Below are positions 41,009 through 46,305 of a stretch of 46,305 nucleotides of DNA, one piece after another. The stretch lies in the NCBI GenBank assembly GCA_964458935.1, contig CAYWKS010000026.1, forward strand, positions 1 through 46,305, written 5' to 3'. Under the pieces are notes generated by a model. That model made no database searches and was not told the origin of the DNA. It was given only the letters and a program-made list of their open reading frames with translations. Within the stretch, counting starts at the first letter, position 1. Every line of letters starts with the position of its first letter. Source of the DNA: CAYWKS01 sp964458935. Its GTDB lineage: Bacteria; Planctomycetota; Phycisphaerae; Phycisphaerales; Zrk34. The position numbers and the translations under genes are program-made.

Positions 41009-43843
41009 TCAGTGCACGCGAATTCGACTGACGGCCAGCCCCGGGTCGAGCAGGCCCACGCGCAGCGTCACGCTCTTCGCCGCATCCACGTCCAACTCGA
41101 TCGAACCGACCGAATACCCACGCAGCACGTTCGCCGACCATGAACCGCGATGGCTGGGGTGATTTAAGTCGAGGATGTGCGGCTCGCCATCGTCGACCTG
41201 CACGACCGCGCGCAGGTGACGGTCTTCGTGGATCGCATGCGTGGGCACACAGTGAACCTCGATTCGCCGCGCGCCCTTGTGCAGCTCCAGTTCCACGCTC
41301 GCCGACGGTGCGTCATGCGCCTGGTCGGGGTCGAAGCCGGCGCCTGCGAAGTCCGCGCGGGACAGCGCCGCCCCGGCGGGGCCCAACCCGGCGATCAGGG
41401 CCAGGTCGTCATGGTGCCACGTGAGCTTGTCAGCGGGGATGGTGCGACCGGCGTCCGGGGGGGACGCGAGCTGGCCGTGTGACCCGAACTGAATCGCGCG
41501 GACCCGGGCGTTGGGCTCGCGCTGCGCGATGTGGATGGTGTTCCGCCCCTGCCGCAGCGGGTAGTCGCCGACCTTGAGCCAGCGCCACGATTCGCCGGTG
41601 ACCTGGTTGTTCACGGTCCGGGTAAGCTCGTTGACGGTGACGTACCACGAGTCTTCGTTGCCCGAGGGCGTGCGTGCGAGGAAGTAGAGCGGCTGGTTGC
41701 CTTCGAGGTGCGAATCGAAGGTCAATCGCGCGCGCCCGCCCTCGCCGGGCTCAAGGTGGCCGGGCTTGGTGCCGACGAGGATGTCGCCGGCCTGCCGCGT
41801 CATGGGCCGATCCACTTCAAACTCCGAGGTCTCGAGCTTGACCGGGTTGGCCCGTGCCCGCACGGCCTGCGGGTCACTCACCAGCCCGGGCATCCTGAAC
41901 ACGCCCCGCCCGCGCGGCGCCATGTCCATCATGCCGTCCCACTTGCCGCCGGCGATCTGCTTGTTGTACCGCTCGGTCAGTTGCTCGATCGCCTCATGCG
42001 CGGCGCGCGACTTCGCGGCGAACTCGACCGCCTCGGGCTGGCCCATCGCGGCCAGCCGCTGATTCTCCCTGGCATACAAATGCTTCTCGTTCATCTTCGC
42101 CGCGCCGACGACCGGGTACAGCACGAGCTGGAAGTACGCGTCCCGCAGCCGCTCGGGCATGCGCGACTCCAGTTGCCGCGCCCGCTCCGCGATGTCGGCG
42201 TACGCTTCGAGCCGCGCCTCGGCCTCGGCCTGTGAATACCGCACGCGATCGACGTGCTCGGGCTTGCCCGCCGCCGCCAGCCGGTAGTACTCGGTCATGA
42301 TCGACACGATCGGGTCGGCGTGGGCTTGGCCGAACGTCCGCGCCACCCAGTCGCCCAGCCACGCCATCGCCCCGCCCGGGGGCCAGGCGTCCACGTCCCA
42401 CGCCAGGTCCATCGCGAACTCCAGCTCCTTCTCGGCCGGCTTGATGTCGCCGACGTTGAACACCCACAGCCGATCCGCCCCGTACTCGTGCGCCTTGGTC
42501 ATCTCGTAAGAGACCAGCGCCGGCGAGGTCGAGCTGATCCACAGGTAATCGGCCGGCGCGCCCCAGTACGACAGGTGGTAGTACACGCCGCTGCGCCCGC
42601 CCCGCCGCTGCTCGGCCGGCGTCGACAGCTTGCGAATGTACCCGTGGTTGTCGTCGGCCCAGACGATCGTCACGTCCTCGGGTACGTCCAGCCCCGCCTG
42701 GTACAGGTGCAGCACCTCCTTGTACGGGCAGAAGATCTGCGGCACCGCCTCCACGTCCGGGTTGATGTGCTCGCGCAGCATCCGCCGCTGGTCACGCATG
42801 ACCTCTTCGAGCAGCTTGATCTTGCCCGCCGTGTCGCCGCCGCCGGGCATGCCGCTGTCGTGGATCCCGCGCATCCCGATCGTGTACACCGCGTCGAGCC
42901 CCTTCGCTTCCCGGACGCGCTGTTCCCAGTAGGCACGCACCCGCTCCGCGTTGGTGTCGTACCGCCACGGCCCGAGGTCCACGCGTTCGCCGGCGGCGTT
43001 GCGTCGCCATTCAATGACGTTGTTGCGGAGCATCGGCTCGCAGTGGCTGGACCCGATGACGATGTCATAACGCTTCGCCATCTCCGGGTTGCCGTCGTAG
43101 TAGAAGAACGCGTTCGTGCACGGGTGCATCGCCGTCCAGATGAAGTTGCCACGCAGGCGAAGCAGCAGCTCGAAGATGTGGGCATAGGTGTTCGGCCCGA
43201 TGTCCTCGATGTCGGTGTCGATGTGCCGCGCCGCCCAAGGCTGCAGCCCCCAGTCCTCGTCGTTGAGGAAGATGCCGCGGTACTTCACCGACGGCGGGCC
43301 GACGACCACGCGGTCGATCTGCACGCTCAGCTCACGCCGCCGCTCCGGCCGCACGTCCGCCCACCAGACCCAGGGCGAGACGCCCAGTCGCTCGGACAGT
43401 TCGAAGACGCCGAACGCCGTGCCCCGCGGGTCGCTGCCGGCGATGACCAGCGCCCGGTCCAGCCCGGCCGTGGGCTGCTCGACCGGGGCGATCACGAAGC
43501 TCTCCCACTGCCCCTTGATCCGCTTCACGTCGAGCTTGCCGCTGCCGGCCAGCCGATCGATCACGCCCGACTTGCCGAGCGTGCCGACGAGGATCGCCCG
43601 CCTTGCCCCGTCGGGCGTCCGGGCGTTGACGGCCGGCTTGACGTCGGTGATCCGCTCCACATCGGTCGCCAGGGCCTTGGCCGCGATGGCCACGACCTCG
43701 GCGTCGCGTGCGTCATGGACGATGGGCGTCGCCGCCCCGCCCCGCACGATGTCGAACGATGCTGACGCCGACGCCGCAAACTGCATCACCACGACCGTCG
43801 CCGTCGCCAGCCGCACGATTAACCCACCATTTCGACTCATCAT
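41009..43843 (-). CDS. GH115 family alpha-glucuronidase
   Basis: Exported enzyme of 944 residues predicted to remove (4-O-methyl-)glucuronic acid side chains from xylan or related glycans. The start at 43843 has GGAAGG 8 bases upstream and opens a signal peptide (LIVRLATATVVVMQFAASASA). Family landmarks: RAILVGTLGKSGVIDRL and GTAFGVFELSERLGVSPWVW in the first domain, then the barrel with KYRGIFLNDEDWGLQPWA, GNFIWTAMHPCTNAFFYYD, YTIGMRGIHDSGMPGG, TIVWADDNHGYIRKLS and GVYYHLSYWGAPADYLWIS. A helical region and a C-terminal beta-sandwich follow. Length fits the family. It leads a two-gene unit with the GH78 rhamnosidase. Confidence 0.94.
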   Translation of the reverse strand: MMSRNGGLIVRLATATVVVMQFAASASASFDIVRGGAATPIVHDARDAEVVAIAAKALATDVERITDVKPAVNARTPDGARRAILVGTLGKSGVIDRLAGSGKLDVKRIKGQWESFVIAPVEQPTAGLDRALVIAGSDPRGTAFGVFELSERLGVSPWVWWADVRPERRRELSVQIDRVVVGPPSVKYRGIFLNDEDWGLQPWAARHIDTDIEDIGPNTYAHIFELLLRLRGNFIWTAMHPCTNAFFYYDGNPEMAKRYDIVIGSSHCEPMLRNNVIEWRRNAAGERVDLGPWRYDTNAERVRAYWEQRVREAKGLDAVYTIGMRGIHDSGMPGGGDTAGKIKLLEEVMRDQRRMLREHINPDVEAVPQIFCPYKEVLHLYQAGLDVPEDVTIVWADDNHGYIRKLSTPAEQRRGGRSGVYYHLSYWGAPADYLWISSTSPALVSYEMTKAHEYGADRLWVFNVGDIKPAEKELEFAMDLAWDVDAWPPGGAMAWLGDWVARTFGQAHADPIVSIMTEYYRLAAAGKPEHVDRVRYSQAEAEARLEAYADIAERARQLESRMPERLRDAYFQLVLYPVVGAAKMNEKHLYARENQRLAAMGQPEAVEFAAKSRAAHEAIEQLTERYNKQIAGGKWDGMMDMAPRGRGVFRMPGLVSDPQAVRARANPVKLETSEFEVDRPMTRQAGDILVGTKPGHLEPGEGGRARLTFDSHLEGNQPLYFLARTPSGNEDSWYVTVNELTRTVNNQVTGESWRWLKVGDYPLRQGRNTIHIAQREPNARVRAIQFGSHGQLASPPDAGRTIPADKLTWHHDDLALIAGLGPAGAALSRADFAGAGFDPDQAHDAPSASVELELHKGARRIEVHCVPTHAIHEDRHLRAVVQVDDGEPHILDLNHPSHRGSWSANVLRGYSVGSIELDVDAAKSVTLRVGLLDPGLAVSRIRVH

Positions 43844-44063
43844 GGACAAGACCTTCCCTGAATGCTGCTTCCGTGAACACGATCCGCAAATACACAAGAC
43901 GGGCTGTACGGCAGCTTTGGCTCGCGCTGCGAGGGCTGTGAGGGCTGCGTCGACGCAGCGCCTGGCGATGGGCGGGCGTTAACCGGGGCCGCCGTAGCGG
44001 CCCGGCTAAGTGATAAATGCAATGGGTCGGACCGTCGTGGCGACGATTCGACCCACTTGGATG

Positions 44064-44084
44064 CGGACCCGGTTTCGCCGGGTC
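44064..44084 (-). terminator. GC hairpin after metalloprotease gene
   Basis: Perfect 8-base stem GGACCCGG/CCGGGTCC with loop of 5 bases, 4 bases beyond the stop codon at 44089. There is no U-tract after it, so intrinsic termination is uncertain. Confidence 0.4.
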
Positions 44085-44088
44085 CGGC

Positions 44089-45324
44089 TTACCGCCTGCG
44101 GCGGGTGAGCAGGCCCAGGCCGCCGAGGCCCAGCAAAGCCAGCGTGGCCGGCTCGGGCACGATCTCGGGCGTCGTGCCCGTCAGGACCAGGTCATAGATG
44201 CCCAGGTCCGCTTCGCCGCCGGCGCTGCGAATGTCGAAGTAGTAAATGCCTCGCCCAAGGTCCAGGCTGACCGACGCGTCGACGTCGGCCGGCCCCTCGG
44301 CGAGGGCTTGTGCCACCATATCGCCGACTTCGTCGTACACAAACAGGTTCATCCCCAGCGAGGAAGCGTAGGGCTGGGGCGACGCGACTGCCTTGCGGGC
44401 TTCGGCGCTCAGGGTGAACTCGCCACCCGCCCAGGCCAGCTTAAACAGGTCCGCATCGGTAAACCGTTCCACGATGCCGGTATCCCGCCAACTGACGTTG
44501 ATCAGCGATCCCGCCGGGCCATCGTCCTGCAACTCGACGCTGGTGGCCTGGGTCATGGTGTTGCCATGATCGTCGGCGCGGAAGCCGTCGCCGGCGTAGG
44601 CGTCGTCCAAAAAATCCTTATGCACCCTGGTGATGTTGCCGGCCACAAAGGCGATCTCGTCAAAGACCTCATTGGTCACGTTGATGTCGTCAGCCCAATG
44701 GGCGTAGACCGCGGTGCTGTACCAGGAGCCGCCCATGAACGGCGTGCGACCGTCCTCATCGGGCCCTCGGTACTTCCAAAGCAGTTCGCCCTCGCTATCA
44801 AACTCCGACTGGTGGTTGAGCCCGAGCACATGCCCCACCTCATGGCTGATCGTGGTCGCACGGCTGCTGGTGAGGACATACTGCGTGGCCTGGGCGCGTG
44901 CGGCGTTTCCGGTGTGGCCATACCCATTAAGGCTCGCTGCCGCCCCGACTTCGGAGGCCGTGATGACAATGTGAGCGGTAGGCTGTGTGGTCTTGTCGGG
45001 GGCGACCGTCGTGACATTCAGGTCAAACATCGCGAAGTGCGTCGAGACGTCGCGCCAGGCGTTGTAAATGTGCTGCTGCTCGGTGGCGTTGTAGGTGGTG
45101 TTGGCGTCATCGATGTCGAACGGGTCGCGGTAGGTCCCGCCCAGGGCCGGCCCCCCGTCGAAATCCATGTAGACCGTGCCGAACGCGTCCGGAGCGGAGT
45201 TGAGGATCGGCAGTCCATTCGCGTCGGTCTCAAACTCGGCATGAGCGACCGACAGGCCGCACAGAACACATGCCAAGCCGGCAATCGAGGCGAGGGAACG
45301 ACGGAGAAAAAGCACATCTCTCAT
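44089..45324 (-). CDS. PEP-CTERM metzincin-type zinc metalloprotease
   Basis: Exported protein of 411 residues with start at ATG 45324; the longer frame begins with TTG and adds 13 polar residues before the signal. Signal peptide: VLFLRRSLASIAGLACVLCG ending VAHA. The zinc site is HEVGHVLGLNH (about residues 161-171), the HExxHxxGxxH metzincin motif, with the catalytic Glu present. Before it lie VYMDFDGG and AHIVITASEVGAAASLNGYG, which fit a matrixin-like fold. The Met-turn is not obvious by eye; FMGGSWYSTAVYAHWADD is the likeliest place. A C-terminal PPC-like beta domain (ADLFKLAWAGGEFTLSAEAR, GIYYFDIRSAGGEADLGIYD) precedes a full sorting signal, VPEPATLALLGLGGLGLLTR then Arg. It is probably a surface-sorted protease; the substrate is unknown. 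Confidence 0.9.
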   Translation of the reverse strand: MRDVLFLRRSLASIAGLACVLCGLSVAHAEFETDANGLPILNSAPDAFGTVYMDFDGGPALGGTYRDPFDIDDANTTYNATEQQHIYNAWRDVSTHFAMFDLNVTTVAPDKTTQPTAHIVITASEVGAAASLNGYGHTGNAARAQATQYVLTSSRATTISHEVGHVLGLNHQSEFDSEGELLWKYRGPDEDGRTPFMGGSWYSTAVYAHWADDINVTNEVFDEIAFVAGNITRVHKDFLDDAYAGDGFRADDHGNTMTQATSVELQDDGPAGSLINVSWRDTGIVERFTDADLFKLAWAGGEFTLSAEARKAVASPQPYASSLGMNLFVYDEVGDMVAQALAEGPADVDASVSLDLGRGIYYFDIRSAGGEADLGIYDLVLTGTTPEIVPEPATLALLGLGGLGLLTRRRR

Positions 45325-45432
45325 TGCAACATTCTCATCGTTGTTGACGGAAAAATCAAGCAAGAGGTCCGATTTAGCATGCGGGCAGTAGAGTTCACTT
45401 CAGGCGGGCCCTGCTCAGCTTGGGGGCGAGGG

Positions 45433-45473
45433 AAAAAAGTGGCCGGCGCCGTCGATTCGGGCGCCGACCACTT
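45433..45473 (-). terminator. Intrinsic terminator of the last PEP-CTERM gene
   Basis: On the minus strand a 14-base stem (AAGTGGTCGGCGCC pairing with GGCGCCGGCCACTT, one U-G pair) with a 9-base loop runs straight into TTTTTT. It lies about 32 bases after the stop at 45505. This is the best intrinsic terminator in the window. Confidence 0.88.
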
Positions 45474-45504
45474 GGAGGAGGATCATGCTTCTCAGGAGGC
45501 CGCC

Positions 45505-46305
45505 TTACTTCTTGCGGCGGGGGATCAGGCACAGGCCGCCGAGGCCCAGCAGCGCCAGCGACGCCGGCTCGGGTATGACTTCCGTCCCGTTGACCGCGTC
45601 GTCGAAGGTCGAGGCGATGCGGAACTCGTCGTAGAACGTCTCTTCACCGTAGAAGCTCAACGTGTCGAAGAGCGACTGATCGAGATCGGCCATAATGGTC
45701 TGATCCGGGTTGGCGGTGCTCTCGTTGTTGAACTCGGTGAGGGAAATGGTGGCGCCCTCGCTAAACGGGACGAACTCGAGTTTGTCGTTTCCCGCATCGC
45801 TCCAGGTGATCCTAGCGACCATCAGGCGGGGGCGGCTATTGCTCTTAGGGCCAGCGCTATTGTTTATCGTGAAAGTGCCGCCGCCGTCGTCGGCCCAATA
45901 CAGTGCGAAGTTGTCATTGTCGCCCTGCACGGCACCCATGCCGATGGCCTCGCCGGCGGCCTCGTCACCGTTGGCCTCCAGCGCGCCGGCGCCAATGGCC
46001 GCGACCGGAGCGGAATCGGCTCCCCCTTCCGTGAAGGTGAGGTAACTGAACCATGTCACTGCGCCGTCGGTAAACTTGCTGGTCACGAACGAATCCAGCG
46101 CGACATTGCCGAACTGGAAATCGGCAGCTTCAGAAGTGGCGCCGATGCCGGCATAGTTCCCAGTCTGGGTGAAGCCGGCGTTGTCGAAATCGCCGTCAGA
46201 CCAATTCCCGATGCCGACGCCGGTTTCCAGGATCTTCACGTCCTGCGCGTCGTCCGTGCCGGAGGTCCAGCCGCCTTGCCCGTTGAGATTGGTTCCCGCC
46301 GTATA
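45505..46305 (-). CDS. PEP-CTERM exported protein, 5' end cut by window edge
   Basis: The C-terminal 266 residues of a protein whose start lies beyond the window. The frame stays open to base 46305; a GTG at 46239 is internal, because the sequence before it (YTAGTNLNGQGGWTSGTD) is a typical opening of the concanavalin-like domain in planctomycete PEP-CTERM proteins. Further domain signs: AVTWFSYLTFTEGG, DNFALYWADDGGGTFTINN, RPRLMVARITWSDAGNDKLE and a final TFYDEFRIASTFDDAV strand. The sorting signal is IPEPASLALLGLGGLCLIPR followed by basic residues. A strong intrinsic terminator follows the stop. Function is unknown beyond surface sorting. Confidence 0.85.
   Translation of the reverse strand, partial: YTAGTNLNGQGGWTSGTDDAQDVKILETGVGIGNWSDGDFDNAGFTQTGNYAGIGATSEAADFQFGNVALDSFVTSKFTDGAVTWFSYLTFTEGGADSAPVAAIGAGALEANGDEAAGEAIGMGAVQGDNDNFALYWADDGGGTFTINNSAGPKSNSRPRLMVARITWSDAGNDKLEFVPFSEGATISLTEFNNESTANPDQTIMADLDQSLFDTLSFYGEETFYDEFRIASTFDDAVNGTEVIPEPASLALLGLGGLCLIPRRKK

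Overview
The window is about 46.3 kb of high-GC DNA from what looks like a member of the Planctomycetota, probably close to the Phycisphaerae. The reasons are four proteins ending in the exosortase sorting signal PEP-CTERM (PEPASLALLGLGG followed by an Arg/Lys cluster), a compressed type II secretion operon with non-ATG starts, and secreted polysaccharide-degrading enzymes. The taxonomic placement is inference. I saw no rRNA, tRNA or CRISPR array.

Layout. (1) 267-1211: a secreted LysM protein. Next to it is a scar at about 1268-1446 holding two gene remnants head to head: the start of a YjbQ-like gene and a piece of an integron-type integrase. (2) 1947-9463, minus strand: a four-gene copper/silver-type efflux operon (small YHS-like exported protein, CusC/TolC, CusB, CusA). 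It diverges from an ECF sigma factor and its membrane anti-sigma factor (9867-11143), which probably control it. (3) 11422-13462: two PEP-CTERM proteins, each followed by a GC-rich hairpin. (4) 13843-37090, minus strand: one continuous type II secretion operon in the order E-F-G-H-I-J-K-L-(M/C-like fusion)-D-lipoprotein. Most junctions overlap by 4 bp or lie within 25 bp. (5) 37298-38563: a divergent secreted protein with eight EF-hand loops. (6) 38747-43843: a GH115 alpha-glucuronidase followed by a GH78 alpha-L-rhamnosidase, probably co-transcribed. (7) 44089-46305: a PEP-CTERM metzincin-type metalloprotease and a PEP-CTERM protein cut off by the window edge.

The standout is the secretin gene at 14390-27817. 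It encodes 4475 residues, where an ordinary GspD has about 650-700. Between a normal N0 domain and a normal C-terminal secretin barrel I count about 49 consecutive N1-type ring-building domains. Characterised GspD proteins have three N1-type domains and the longest PilQ a handful. The array shows staged duplication: a two-domain unit of about 438 bp, and a four-domain unit of about 877 bp repeated twice in tandem. If these domains stack as rings, the periplasmic tube would be far longer than a normal periplasm is wide. I regard this as the previously undescribed system in the window: a T2SS with an extreme, self-duplicating secretin, a fused GspM/GspC-like inner-membrane partner and a co-encoded lipoprotein that could be its pilotin.

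Working together: the T2SS could export the glycoside hydrolases, EF-hand protein and other exoproteins, while PEP-CTERM proteins would be anchored by an exosortase encoded elsewhere. No exosortase or prepilin peptidase gene is in the window. The copper efflux cluster is a separate stress-response module.
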